DNA of 64,000 nt from Bolinopsis microptera (lineage: Eukaryota > Ctenophora > Tentaculata > Lobata > Bolinopsidae), in the NCBI RefSeq assembly GCF_026151205.1, contig NC_087079.1, positions 6,358,169 through 6,422,168 of the forward strand, in the 5' to 3' direction. This document shows, one piece after another, positions 40,227 through 53,767 of the stretch (positions are counted from its first letter, which is position 1; each line of letters starts with the position of its first letter). The position numbers and the translations under genes were made by a program. The notes below the pieces were generated by a model. That model saw only the letters and a list, made by a program, of their open reading frames with translations. It made no database searches and had not been told where the DNA came from.

Positions 40227-43200
40227 AATTGCGTTTGTAGATAACTATAAAATGAAATATTTGGTTACCATTCCGAAATTGGAACTATTCTAGAACTTAA
40301 TAAATGTCAAATAACTGGATACAACCCAAAAGAAAACTGAAACATTATAAAACAAGAATTTATTGTATATTTTGGCGTTAAAACTTTATGAGAAAGTACA
40401 AGATTTTAAAGGTGTAACGAAAAGACTCAAACAGATATTATTATACGAAGGAGACATCAATCTGATTTGTATACTTCCTCCTCGGCGTGAGGAAAGTGAC
40501 TTAACCACGCAAAAAAGTCTGTACGATAACTTGTCTATGAAGGAAAGACATTTTTTAATTTAAAGGGTTATTTTTCAATCACCCATAAAAACCAAACCAA
40601 TGAAGCTGGAAACCCCAAATTTTGGCTACCTGGGCACATTGCCAAAAGAACCTCTGCGGTAAAATTTGAACTGAAACCGACATTTACTTTTTGAGATCGT
40701 CATTAAATATTGTGTGACATAAAAGACAAATTAGCAAATTCGCACTCACTTTAACCTTATTTTTATGTTATACATTTGGTAGTGGCGGTTGTAGAATTTC
40801 CATGGGTAACAACATACGTTTTATCAGATTCACAATATTTAAGAAATTTGCGAGTAAAGTAGAAAACCGCCAAAAGCTGCCCAAAATGTGTTCACGTGTC
40901 TGGAATAGTAGCCGTTGTTATTGTTGCAGTAGAATTGCTCGTGCACTAGATTATATAGGAATGTAAACTGTCTGATTCATTTATCCGTCTTGTTGGGCAG
41001 CATCTTTTTCGCAATGATCAGAAAATATTAAAGTTTTCTAAGGGAGGAGCAGTGAAGTTTTTATTATGCACTAGGTGATAAGTTAATTAAACCCTATCGT
41101 GCTTTGAAACGACGGGTTTATGTTCGATGATAGTGTATTTACTGTGGTCCAATATTTGAACATCCTTCTGGGTTACAGGGTGAAGATATTTATTATCAAA
41201 CATGAAAAGCTTAAAGCTACGATTTTCATTCTGTTACTGGTAAAATTGTCCATTGTTGAGACTTGGGTCCGATTGTCACATCGACCGATTTACCGTAGGA
41301 ATTTAGAATGATCAATTAAAATATCATCGGGAGATTAAATGTGCGAGAAATCTGCCGAGTTCATAGTTGGCTCTGTTGTTAAATGCATAAAAGTCGTATA
41401 TTTCAACTAAACCTAGTATAACCGAAATTAAATAGTTTGCCTCAAGTTCTACGACTAAATGGTTGGACTAAGGACACTTTCACTTTTGATATCATTTTCA
41501 ATGACCGTCATGAATCATGATCATCAGTCGAACTAGTATCCAATTAGTGAGACTTATTTTTAGGGTATCTTAGTTAAAGGTCGTGTCCCTCAGAACACTC
41601 CAGATTACATGGCGGCATCGTATTTGTAAAGATAATAGTGAAAAATCGGAAAATTCGGAAGGATTGATGGTGAATTTTCCTCTAACCTAACCGATTTGTC
41701 GCAGATTTGGTAGACTAACCAAAATATGGATCCGTTACTATAATAATCTCAATTTAAGTACACAAATTATTACAAAACTTTAGCCGGTGATGCATAATTA
41801 TAATATATATTAGAAATCGACAAATTCAGTAAATAATTTAATGACGCAACATTTTGAAAGTAGAGAGTAGAGACTGAAATGTGTAGTATAATCAAAAATT
41901 ATGTTTTCCTTTCCATAAAACATTACTTTGAGTACCACTGTATACTTGTATAACGATGAACGAAGTGTTTGCCTTAAAATATTGGCAGGCTTATAACTTT
42001 ATAAAGACACTACGGCTAAAAATGTTCTCATCTCTAAATAATTGTTATAACAGCAAAGGCCAAAGAGTTAAAACACGGAGGGATAAAATACCGGTCCCTT
42101 TTTATGGTCAGAAAACACGCCGGGGCAAAGATCAAAGATGGTCCGGCAGTGTTGGTACTACTACTTCCGAATCAGACTTCCTACAAAGATCGTGTATCAC
42201 TCTTTTTATTTTGACAGGTGACCGTGATGTGATTTCCGGCACAAACTAAAGAATGTTTCCGCTGATGTACAGCTTTCCATCAATTCGTGAACAACTTGGA
42301 CCATTCATGCGGGCGCTCAAAATTTAGCACAAACTCGCCAATTTTACGGAAAAAACTCGAGAACATTCTGTTCTCTGAGAGAATTAACAGTCACCCTCGG
42401 CGTCAATCAGTTTTGTTTCAAGTAAAAAGTGATGACTGCTCATGTAGAGGTTAGAGTTCTTCAAGAAAGAACTAAGCAAAGAAGAATGAAGCACCTTAAG
42501 CGATTGAGATTTGAGACCAACATAATTGCAAAATATTTAGGGTCATCAAGACTATAACAGCTTGGAAAAGGAATAGCGAAACTATGCTCCTTAATAAAAA
42601 TAAATTCAAATTTCCCATGTTGTCCTTTAATGGTTGTTCTGTCCATGTTAGACTAATTAATGGATCATTATAAAAAAACGAACTGACGGATGGATGGGCA
42701 TTGGATCTGTCAAATTGCTCGCCTGGGCAAGACGCCCTCAGACGAGATATCTTACAAGATGCGTCTACCATCACTGTTGAGTGTTGTGGGCCCTGGGTTG
42801 CCATGCTGCGCAATAAATAGATATATGAAATCCACTGAAAGCGAATTTGTGACGTGGAGAACTGAGATATAGTTACTTCACTAAAGTCATCAGCCCTCAG
42901 TGAAAGGGCTGATGACTTCAGTGAAAGAGCTGGTGACCTAGTGAAAGTGCTGGTGACGATGAGAAAGACCATAAACCAGGGATTCTTTCGGGGGCATGTA
43001 AGATTATATCCAAAGTTTGTTCGCCAATGGGGCGTGTCTGGGTGTCAAAACTCAAAGATCTTCAAGGTGGGTGCTACTTGTGATGAACTCTAGGAGGATG
43101 GGATGGTAATACTCGGTCTGGCCGTCTGGAAGCCCATAGAATTCCAGTTCAGAAACCGAGTAAGGAGGTGCGGCTACTGATGAGAAGCCTCCTTAAAGTT

Positions 43201-43288
43201 TATTTGGGTTAGAAACGACATCTGGGTCCCTACCCTCGCACAAGATTATTCTCAATTTTCTTGTTGTGTTCCACAACTATACACTATA
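40227..43288. other. Intergenic, no supported gene
   Basis: Upstream flank of glutamine synthetase and beyond. Several small open frames occur (for example 41956-42249 plus, 42496-42972 minus), but none shows a domain, splice context or conserved motif. At 42885-42965 a GATGACTTCAGTGAAAG-type unit is repeated about three times. Confidence 0.45.
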
Positions 43289-43541
43289 CAGCGAAACCTC
43301 TTTATAAACGGGCCTCTCGGGGGAATGAAAAGTGCACGGTATAGAAAGACTCGCTATAGAACGTTTCACATGATCAGGTTATGTACTCAAATCACCACTA
43401 AATGTAATATGAGCTATGATAACTTGATAAGGTACATTCCTTGCACAACAAGAGCTAATTAACTTAAAATATGGGGGAAAAGAAAAGGCCCAGTTTATCG
43501 AGGTACCCGGTATAGAGAGGCACAGTATAGAGGTTTTACTG
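43289..43541. mobile_element. Pogo/Tigger-like MITE
   Basis: Left end CAGCGAAACCTCTTTATAA and right end TATAGAGGTTTTACTG form imperfect terminal inverted repeats with the CAG-N-AAACCTCTATA spelling of pogo/Tigger elements. Inner copies of CGAGGTACCCGGTATAGAGA resemble subterminal repeats. TA precedes the left end, but no clean TA follows the right end. No ORF. Confidence 0.6.
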
Positions 43542-44421
43542 CATATGAAGCAACATAAAGGGTATGACCAATGAAGTGTCGTTCAAATCTTCTACAAATT
43601 CAGGTAGAACTAGAAGTAGAAGCAATCCAATTTGACCCAGACCTCAAATGAGATTACACACGAATATCCTTCACTAGCAGCTTTATGTAGTGAAAAGTTC
43701 TGACCAACGTTGATGTTGTCAAGCGTAAATGATATGGTCTAATCCATTACCTATGAGGCTGTTACTATCACGGTGAGCGGTAATAGTAAATACAAATTTG
43801 ATCTAACGTTTATACTGTGTAGTGTGTACTGTATCTAATAATAAAATAATCAAATAAAATTAGCACCGGAAGAAGTGGCGTAATAACTGAAGTTAATCTT
43901 AAACCTAATAGAACAGGTAACGAAAAACTTTTTTTCAAAAGTATTGAATTTCAAAAAAATAAAATCAAAAACTGCTTATCAGTGCAAAATTTGACTTTGA
44001 CCTCGACATTATCGGAATTTAGAAGATGGAGACGAAAAAATGTTGATGATCTTAAAATATAGCCTTCAAAAGTGAAAGTATCGGACCTTATATACAACGA
44101 AATGTGTCAGAAATTAGACACGCCGCAATAAGATTAAGAAGTGTAACTTTCTTTTTTCCGGAGAACCATAAACAGTCGTACCAGTATCACGTACAACGTA
44201 AGCAGTTATGGCTAAAAGCAGGCCCCCGCTTTTTATCAATTAATTAGGAAAGAGACAGGAACACGTCTTGATATACTAATTACTAAGATAAGACGTCTAA
44301 AAACCACGATAATGGACTAATACCTTGTTTCTCTACCCACCGTAACTCATCACCCTGTCAGTGGCACTGATACACACGGCAATTTACCATGAATTTGATG
44401 TTTTTTATCAGTTTCTAGGTT

Positions 44422-44453
44422 TACTGGGTGGCGCTCAGCCTGTCATTCCGCCA
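44422..44453. repeat. Dispersed ~34-bp repeat, copy 2
   Basis: TACTGGGTGGCGCTCAGCCT then GTCATTCCGCC, matching 33620-33653. Confidence 0.7.
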
Positions 44454-44666
44454 TATCTTCAATCGCGGTGCGGTTATGAACACTTATAAGCCTGGGTCCC
44501 CAGGTAATTACTAGGTTTAATATCCGTCTACTAGAAGTTCTAGTTTCCTCTTCCTCCTCAATTTCAACCTTTTCTTTTCTTGATGAAACTTTTAAAAGTA
44601 CGTGACTAGAAGTGATATAATTCCTCAAGTCATCAGAAAAAGAGGCAAAGATCAAGATGGAGAACG

Positions 44667-44970
44667 TTGCCCAACACTCACTTCAAACGAGTATGGAGAC
44701 ATAAGTTCGCCAGATCAATCCCGAAACTTGGCAAAGAGAGCACAAGAACAGCGACACAATTCCTTACTGGACATTGTGAACTGAACTACCACATTAATAA
44801 GTTCAAGCCGACAACGGTCCCCAAAACTTGTCCACACTGTCTTACCACTTTATTGGTCAGTGCCCGACATGGTCTTACCAACGAGGAGGATACTTTGACT
44901 CCTTCTATCTTAGTGTGACAGACATAGTGGACAAGTTCTCACTACCAAGGATCATCGGCTTCATAATAAT
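44667..44970 (+). mobile_element. LINE 3'-end fragment (RNase H tail and zinc-knuckle region)
   Basis: One frame gives RSIPKLGKESTRTATQFLTG, HCELNYHINKF and TCPHC. After a shift near 44830 another gives YHFIGQCPTWSYQRGGYFDS and FSLPRIIGFI. TGHxxLNxHLxK, CPxC and HxxxxCPxxxxxR are the standard carboxy-terminal pattern of jockey/CR1-like elements. It ends at a poly-G run. Broken by a frameshift and stops. Confidence 0.65.
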
Positions 44971-44971
44971 A

Positions 44972-44992
44972 AGGGGGGGGGGGGGGGGGGGG
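44972..44992. repeat. Poly-G tract
   Basis: A run of about 20 G following the LINE tail. Confidence 0.9.
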
Positions 44993-44999
44993 CTGGAAG

Positions 45000-47900
45000 T
45001 CGGTCTCCCGACCACCATGATTAGAGTAGCCAACTATTGGGTTACGGTTACTATAATTATAAAAGTTAGGATCAGGGCTAAGGTTAGAGTTTTCCTATGC
45101 ATAACCATAACCTTACCCCTTACCCCTAACTCTAAAAACGTGTCTACCTTAATATCTACCCTAATGTCCACCCTAATGTTTACCCTAATGTATTCCTTAC
45201 TAAGCTGCTGCTCATAAAAAACTCTTTATCTTTGTACTTATAGTAGGCACCAGCTGACAACAACAAAGGTTTGTTGGAACATATTATTACCAACGTTCTG
45301 CTTGGTGTGAAAGTGACTTCTCAGACTCTGTCCGACCCATAATCGGGCAGGCGGAGAGGGTGCATGCGAATTGCGAAGGGGTTCCATGACATATATGGTG
45401 GTCATATCACTCCTTACCCAAAGTCTGGCGAAGTCCATGCGAAGTGGTTGTATGTCAAGATGTTAGGTGAAGGGGGTGCATGCGAAGAGGGAGCATGCGA
45501 AGCCGTACAAAAAGTGAATAGAAATGAAATCTATTTCATCTGCTGTTATAAATTCATCGATATGATAACTGCAGGATGGGAAATAATTGGAATTTTGCCT
45601 GAAAATATCGTGAGTGGAGGAAAACATTGAATATTTTGGGCGTTCTCAGCTCTTTAACCACGAAATATAATAAATAAAAACGGAAAATTGAAGCGTGTTA
45701 ATAACTTAGCTTGTTTCTACAACAACCTCATGATAATGTCAGTCATGCCTGATTTATTAATTACCAAAACTGATAGCTAATTTCATTTTTCACCGAATGC
45801 TACGACCAGCCTAAAGTGACAAAAAACACCGAAGGTAACGTCAAACAAATTCCACACTAGGTTGGTAGCGTTGGTAACGTATATATGAACAAGTAGGCGT
45901 AACAATGCAAATGAAATTAAGATCACGTGCCTGGTGGACATATCATGTGGTTTTTGTACGTGGTGTGAACCACCACTATGTTATTATATGTGTAAAACAG
46001 CGGTAAAGGTCGTTTGGTTTACTTTATCTGTACTTCCTCGCGGAAGATGGTCTGAATGTGTGAGCACATTCGGACCAGTCAGTACGCAGAACGTCTCAAT
46101 ATTTAAATATCTATATCCTGCAGTGGCTGCTGAATGCTGATCACGAGATCAGACTATACCCGGAAGCTACACTTCTATTTCTACTTCCACCACCATACTT
46201 CTAGTTCTACCGTCTGTGGATATTTTTATTATGGAGAAAATAGTGAATTCATAAAATAGTGGCTAGGTGGGACAAATTTTTGTCTGGTTCAGCTGACGAC
46301 AGATCGCAGACAGATTCTTTGTTTATTTTGGACGAGCACTGAGTTTACAATTTAGACCTCCTCCCACCACTTTTAATACCAGATGTCTACTTTAATGAGT
46401 TACTCGCTACAATTAACAAGTTTGATTTATGCTTTAAATCTTACAACTCCATATCGTGACCAGTATTTCCACAAAAACCACATAAATAACTAGATCGAAT
46501 TAAAGAGGAAAGTGTGAAAGTGACCTCCAAGTTTGGGCCTCAGCTGAGTGCTGATCTTACTAGACTGCACCAGTCTCTCACTCCACCGTTGTTCTTAAAC
46601 ATTTTAGCCTGAGTTTTTCAGGTTATCTAGATTTAAACAACAAAACTAAAGCGCTGGATAATATATCAATATGTACCGGTAAACTGAAAAAAAAACAAAC
46701 AAACTTGGTTATACTAAGACGTAGTATATTGACCCCGACGTAGCACATGAGTGAAAAAAGCAGATAATAGTGGAGTAGTTGACACTAGATAATAGCGGAG
46801 TAGTTGATCCGGAAGTTCGCAGTAACCTCAGAGTTCTGAACAACAACAGAACAAGATAGTGTGACCTATTGGGCTATTATTAAGCTCTGAAACTGAAGTG
46901 ACCCAGGAAATTGTGGCGGCGGGTGTAATATAATCTTATTGATGGAAGATGGGACCGCAGTAATCCCAAGGTCCGGACCTTTTTTAGAAACCGAAATGTT
47001 TGCCTTACTGAAATTCAATAACAACTTTTGAAATAAATCGGTAAAAGTTCAAACAATAATATCCCCGCTCAACAATATTTATTATTATTAGACCTGGTTG
47101 TTGAGAAACAAAAGTTTTCCGCCAATACAATGCATTAACCTCATAGCACCAGCACAGCAGAAGTAGAACAATGCTTTTTTTATTACCTATTTTACTTCGG
47201 ACTTTCCAACAACCACATTGTTACACAAGTGTAACCAGCCAATTACAGGAAGCCGAATGATTCAATTATACATTAGGCCGGTGACGGTTAAGGTAGTGTG
47301 TACCATACTTTCCTCGCCCGAGACTTTGCTGCAATGGGCAGCTCCTCATTTAACTCTCACGTTAGATGAAACTTAACTTGAAAATATCGAGCTACAATAA
47401 ATATGTTTCCGCACATAACGGGTGGATGCTATAACTGCAATCAGTGTTGTGGGATAGTAAGACATCTGGCCTGGTGATCTAAGCCACAAGATTGTGACTT
47501 TTTAAATTATTATTTGTAGATCAGGCTAATCGTTCCGGCTTCCTAATGTATACTAATAATTTCAATAAATGTGTCTGTCTGTCTGTCTGTAATTTACGAA
47601 TGGTTAAATCTAGAATTATTTCCGGTAAGAGATTAGCATTTTAAAGGGCTCAACAAAAGCTACGTTAATAAAAACATACAAATTTATACGTGGAATGTGG
47701 AAAATTCCACATGTACTGACACTACAGAACACTATTATAGTAGCTATAAATAGTGGTATTAAGCGAAGAGCCAACACTAGATAATGACAATAATACCATC
47801 AGCTCTATTATATTAGCAAGGAAACGCTTATCCAATCACGCTACAGAAGTAGTGAGAGCTCTAGCTCCGCTTGTAGTGTATACAGCTTATACACTCAATT
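45000..47900. other. Intergenic, nothing coding recognised
   Basis: Contains a short degenerate telomere-like stretch near 45040-45180 (GGTTACGG, CCTTACCCCTTACCCC, then CTACCCTAATGTCCACCC repeats) and a duplicated GGTGCATGCGAA motif at 45358-45498. No gene is supported. Confidence 0.45.
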
Positions 47901-48524
47901 AGTGTGATGTTATTGATGAGATACTATTACATCGCTCATCTTCATATACAAAGTAAAGGATTAGGGAATGAACAATTTATTACGATTATGTGCGGGATCT
48001 CAAAACCGCCGTACCAGTCGGTTCCTATATTCAAGTTTCTGCAAAAAGCAGTGGAAATGATTGTACGTGTTATTTGGACCTACATGAGCCGATGCAGGTC
48101 AATGTGAGGAGATAACCCATTACATGTGGAGTCGGAGATTCTAAAATGGAATATATTTGAAAATAAGAATTTTTCGGGCAAGACGATCTAACTGAAGTGG
48201 AGACATAAATCTTAAAGATAAGAAATATAAAGTGGAAATGAATCATACTTTATAGCACTGACTGAACGTGGTTAATGGATATAGGGGACGAATATCTAGG
48301 GGTGAGATTAACCATATTAAGCCTTTTATGGGGGCAGATTTTGTCACGCAATAATCGCCTCAGTAATGAGAACCGCACAAATATGATAATGTGTAGGAAG
48401 GTTAAATTTGATTAAGTTCTGGGTAGCTGGACCAATGACAGGAGTTCAGGGAACTGTACGATACAAAGTGAAGGATTAGGGAATGCAAAATTCGGGATCT
48501 CAAAACCGCCGTACCAGTCGGTTT

Positions 48525-48667
48525 CTAGTCTCAAATTTCTGCAGCAGCTGTGGAAATGATTGTACGTGTTATTTGTACCTACATGAGCGCTGGATGGCGA
48601 CAACTCATGTAGGTACAAATAACGCGTACAATCATTTCCACAGCTGCTGCAGAAATTTGAGACTAGA
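48525..48667. repeat. Long hairpin, ~63-bp arms
   Basis: The left arm 48525-48587 (CTAGTCTCAAATTTCTGCAG onward to TACATGAG) pairs with 48604-48667 around a 16-base loop, with one or two mismatches. Part of the module zone. Confidence 0.93.
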
Positions 48668-49525
48668 CAAAAGACTAGACATAACAATTTGATTAGTAAA
48701 GTTGTGTTGTTACATGTGATACCCCTTTAAAATTAGCGATCTTTGTGTTACAGAAGAGTGAATAAGAGGTGTATTATTATTAAATCAAAGTTATAAACAA
48801 GGGATAGTTAAAAAACAACGCCCAAGTCTAATCTTTCCCTAAAACAAAAACAAAAATCTAAAACTTCATTGTAATTTCCGCCAATATCTCTTGTCATAAG
48901 CTAAATTACAGAGATAATGCAGGTCAAAGATATTATTGAAATAAAGGTGTATCTTAGTAAAAAATGAAAAGAGACCAGGAATTCAACCGCACAAATATGA
49001 AGTGAGGTAAAATTAGTCTCCCACTTCATATTTATAATAAACTCTCTTGATCCCTCCCATTGGGAGGTTGTGTAAACAATACGCCACGTCCTTCGGACCC
49101 TGACAGTAGAAAAAGACAATGCAACGTCTTGAACTACCGCTTGTACAAACACATCAGCTAAACAAACATGAACACGTCACCAACCGCTCACTTCGAGTAG
49201 CGATTCAGGTTCCAATAATTTAATATGAACATTTTTATCTTATAAAATTAATTAAATCAATTATATGTCTACACTGGACTATCACGTGACTAAGTTTAAT
49301 ACGTTTTAGGTGGGTGGACCAATGATAGGAGTTCAGGGTAAAGAACTGTGCGGTTACAGGAGTAAGGGTTAGGATTTCGATTAGAGTTACCCGAGTTTAA
49401 TGTATTTAGGAGATAATATCTAGCTTTGGCGGAACAGTGGCTCTGACAAAAGAACAACGGTCTAATTGAATATAGCCTGCTAGGTGTACGGTTCTGATCC
49501 TTTAAGGAATCGCTCTCACTATAAA

Positions 49526-49638
49526 TCGCTCGCCCAAATTTTAAGAAAATTCTTGTGAAAAGGCCCTGAGGGTATGAAAGTAATCGAATTCAGTGTATTT
49601 TTGGACACTGATTCCGAATCACCCCCTCCCCGCCCCCC

Positions 49639-49677
<39 letters not shown>

Positions 49678-49936
49678 ACGTAGGGTAAAATTTTTACCCC
49701 TAAAAATGCTTTCCTACAGAGTTATGGGCAAAAAACTGTTTTGGTCACGTTACAGGCTAGTAAAACACGAATTTGATTGTTTAGGACTCGGGTTAGGGTT
49801 AGGATTGTGGTTAGGGTTATGGATAGCTTCGGGGTTATGGTTAGGGTTAGGGTTGGGATTAGGGTTTATGTAAAACCGTTTTGTTCGGCTGCAAAACCAT
49901 AAAAACCAAAGTCACGTGATAATTTTGGGCGAGCGA
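49526..49936. mobile_element. MITE copy B, interrupted by a poly-C run
   Basis: Ends TCGCTCGCCCAAATTTTAAG and AATTTTGGGCGAGCGA. It is the reverse orientation of copy A (20152-20504). Relative to copy A it has gained about 45 bases of poly-C (49630-49673), and its telomere-like CCCTAA stretch is longer (49790-49870). Confidence 0.8.
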
Positions 49937-50950
49937 ATTAGTAAAGAGCCTTAAGGAATAGGCTTTCTAGTATATCTGCATCTAACAGATTCTGTTATTT
50001 CAACGGAATGAACAATGTGTGGTCTCAATCCACGTACCAGTCGGTTTCTAGTATCAAGTTTCTGCAACAGCTGTGGAAATGATTGTACGTGTTATTTGGA
50101 CCTACACTGGACTATAAATCAAGAGGCTTGCATATAATGAACATATTGACACGGGTGCAGAGTTGAGTCTGTACGGAACGTAGTAGTTTCAGATCCTTGT
50201 TTAACTTGCCGTACAGCAAGGTCATCCACTACTTTAGCCCGGCGAGGCACATAACTCCCTCTACAACTCCATATCAAATGTTTCATATCCTTCAGTATCC
50301 CACAGTCTCTCGAGTTTCGTAACTGCCAGAGAACTCTCTTAAACAGTTACTAGACTCGGTGATTATAAATCAAGAGGCTTGCATATAATGAACATATTGA
50401 CACGGGTGCAGAGTTGAGTCTGTACGGAACCTAGTAGTTTCAGATCCTTGTTTAACTTGCCGTACAGCAAGGTCATCCACTACTTTAGCCCGGCGAGGCT
50501 ATCACGTTACTAAGTTTAATACGATTTAGGTGGGTGGACCAATGATAGGAGTTCAGGGTAAAGAACTGTACGGTTACAGGAGTAAAGGTTAGGATTTCGA
50601 TTAGAGTTACCCGATTTCGGAGTTTAATGTATTTAGGAGATAATATTTAGCTTTGGCGTAACATTGGTTCTGGCGAAGGATCATAAGGGTATCCATATAA
50701 TTGGATAAAGCCAGCTAGGTGAACTGTTCAGATCCTTTAAGAGTTTAAGGGACAGGCTTTGTAGAGTATTTGAGATAATATGGAGAGGAGAAAGGAAAGA
50801 CGTGTTAACCTAATTCACCCATATTTAACGCATTTAGGAGATAAGGTCGGACTTTTCCGCAGCAACGGTTCTCTGGAAACGATATCAAGACCCGACCTCC
50901 AGGGATAACCGTTTAATTGAATAAGGAAATAATTTGCCACTTCATTCGTC

Positions 50951-53380
50951 CAAGTGGCAGCTGCTGTTAATCAAATTTCATGTAATGATACGGACAATGA
51001 TCGGCGTATTCACTAGAACGATTTGATTTGCCAAGCCAAACAGGAAATGACTTCCCAGTTCGCTTTAATTTCCCGTGAGACAAAATTGAAAGATTATTAT
51101 GTACATCGTCTCGCTTTGTATGTATAGTAAGATGATCATGTAATTAACCTAGAGCCCTTACCATTTCGTTTAAAAAAAGGAATACTTTAACCACGGCCAA
51201 CTCCAAAATTTTGACTTTTAAAACAATTTTTCATCAACCAAACTTCCTAACAGTGACGAAGATTGAAGTATATGGAAATTCAGTACCATTGTCAGAAAAG
51301 CAAAGAAAAAAGAGCGCCTGATAGTCTAATTCGTATCCGATTAGAATTACAAATATCTGAGTGCTTAGAACTTGTCAAGAAGGAAAACTAGCACGAACTT
51401 CAATGGCTTGATAGAAAATCAACAAGCATGCCTGATTCATAGTGTACATACCTATGAACTCCGCCGAAACTTAGATCCGTGACTAGCAAGCAAGCAATAC
51501 AATCACAACAATTAAATAACGATCCCAATAATAACTTGTCTTACTGATCTGTCGACTATTTCTACTCTCTAGGACCTAGGTCTACTATAACAGTCATGCA
51601 ACGCACGTCACTACTAGTACTATAACAGTCATGCAACGCACGTCAAACCAAAATAATAGTTAGATTGCCCTAATTCCTCAGACACAAATAACAATCCGAA
51701 ATTTTAAAATATCATAAAAATAGAGCCAGCCAAATGGAAAACAAAGCTACAAAGTGACCTTAGTAAGTTGAACTGCTGAGTCAACAGTCAATAAACTGAT
51801 AAAACCTTACAACCCAATAAACGATAGAACTTCTAATTGATCAATGAGCTCTGCAGCATAGTGATAATTAATATTAGCTACATAGGTGACAGTTATCAAA
51901 CTTCATTATTATTAGTTCCAATCGATGATGGAGATAGGAATGTACCTATAAACTTACTCTAATCATAAATAGCTCCTAACGTTGGAAACAATTTGTTAAC
52001 TAACTCTATTAATGCTGTTCTTACAAGTTACAACAAAGTCTTCACTTTTCATGTTATCTATCCTGGGTTTGGACAGGATATTACCGGCTTAAAATATTTC
52101 CATCGCGATACATAATACTCAATAAATGTAATAGATTTGTAGTGTTGTTATTAGTTTAAAACTATATTACTGATTACTGATTAGTTAGAGTAAAATAGTA
52201 ACTTTAGCTAATCCAATAGACTGTTTCATTCGGAAGCTGACCGCTGAGTTGAGACAGTTATGAGATTTTAGGGCTACGCTAAATATTTGGAGCTAGTACC
52301 GAAGAGACTAGAGAGAGCTAATGGGCATCATCGTGCAACATGGTAGTGTAAAAACCACTGAAGTTTCAGCTAACTTGGTACTAAATCCTGGTTTTATATC
52401 ACTCGAATGTTGAAAAGAAAGGGAACAGGGAATAGATGTATGTGATTTTAAAATATACATTCGCTCCGCTTTGAGTGCAGCCCTGGTAATTGGTATAATG
52501 TAGTAGTAATCTTGACGACTTGCAAAGTTACTAAAGAAAGGAAAACAAAACTTTATTAAAAGTATTACGTGTTGCCTTTAAATATGAACAATAGGAATCA
52601 TGATATAATCAAGGTACAAAATATGATATAAACAAGGTAGACTGACAATAAATATAGGACAATAACCCTGAGGCAAATGAATGAATCTTTGTTCCTTAAT
52701 TAATGAGGACTGAGAATTCACGTTGTTTGTCAGTCGGGTAAAAACCTCATGAAAGCTACATGCAAATTATTTTCTTGACGACATATTTAATATTATTTAA
52801 TTAACAAAAGCTCTTCTAATCAGTCACCAGCAATCAGAAGCGACTGTTCTCCTAATTTACAGACTTCTGTAGACACCACTGTTGTGAGCGTCTGCTTAAC
52901 GATCACGATGCTAGCGAAACTTTCATGTATATACTATATGTATTCTCCTGGATATGGACAGTATTTCCCATTCTCGACTGCTTAAATCAGGTACGGAATC
53001 AGAAGACTTTGTTGACAAACTTGAATTTAAAAGCAAGAGAATTGAATTTAAAGTTTTAACTGCTTAAGTAAAGTAAAGGTGGCCACTGTAATGTGCAGTA
53101 TGAGCTCAAACGGCGTGCATTATATCTTATCTTCTGGTATGTCTGCATTGTCATTATCAATAATATGATTTGATTATATAAATTTACACACATTGACAAA
53201 CCAACAGATTGTTAAATTAATATCAACAAAAATGTAATATGACGAGCTCCAGATAACAAAATTCGATTTGGAAATCATATCAGGAGGAAAGAATAAGAAG
53301 ATGTCCTTCCAACTTATAATTTTATATTCATATCGAAAACAAGTCAAGTACTTTAGCAGTTACTAGTTAGCTAGTAGCTG
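50951..53380. other. Intergenic, nothing coding recognised
   Basis: AT-rich. The only structure seen is an imperfect tandem of TATAACAGTCATGCAACGCA at about 51585-51645. Confidence 0.45.
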
Positions 53381-53383
53381 TGC

Positions 53384-53767
53384 GAGGGGGCGGGGACGGG
53401 GACGGGGACGGGGGACGGGGGACGGGGGACGGGGGACGGGGGACGGGGACGGGGACGGGGGACGGGGACGGGGGACGGGGACGGGGGAAGGGGGACGGGG
53501 GACGGGGGACGGGGGACGGGGACGGGGGACGGGGGACGGGGGACGGGGGACGGGGGACGGGGACGGGGGACGGGGGACGGGGGACGGGGGACGGGGACGG
53601 GGGACGGGGGACGGGGGACGGGGACGGGGGACGGGGACGGGGACGGGGACGGGGGACGGGGGACGGGGACGGGGGACGGGGGACGGGGGACGGGGGACGG
53701 GGACGGGGACGGGGACGGGGACGGGGACGGGGACGGGGACGGGGACGGGGACGGGGGCGGGGCGGGG
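53384..53767. repeat. GGGGAC/GGGGGAC minisatellite
   Basis: About 60 copies of 6-7-bp units mixing GGGGAC and GGGGGAC. Long (GD)n/(RP)n frames here are artefacts. Dense runs of four or more G make it a strong G-quadruplex candidate on the plus strand. Confidence 0.97.

Larger units (their letters stand above)
47900..50950. repeat. Zone of shuffled repeat modules
   Basis: Modules recur in both orientations. ATTGTACGTGTTATTTGGACC-type sequence occurs at about 48060, 48559, 48610 (inverted) and 50085. TGGACCAATGATAGGAGTTC with the AAGAACTGT...CGGTTACAGGAG block occurs at 49316 and 50537, with a related block at 48429. A ~140-bp block starting ATAAATCAAGAGGCTTGCAT occurs at 50115 and 50364. A GGAGATAATAT...TTTAGCTTTGGCG block occurs at 49410 and 50634. 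No coding frame is supported. Confidence 0.75.

Noticed and set aside
42496-42972. 158-codon minus-strand ORF
   Set aside because: No domain, low-quality composition, competing plus-strand frame and a tandem repeat at one end; not supportable as a gene.
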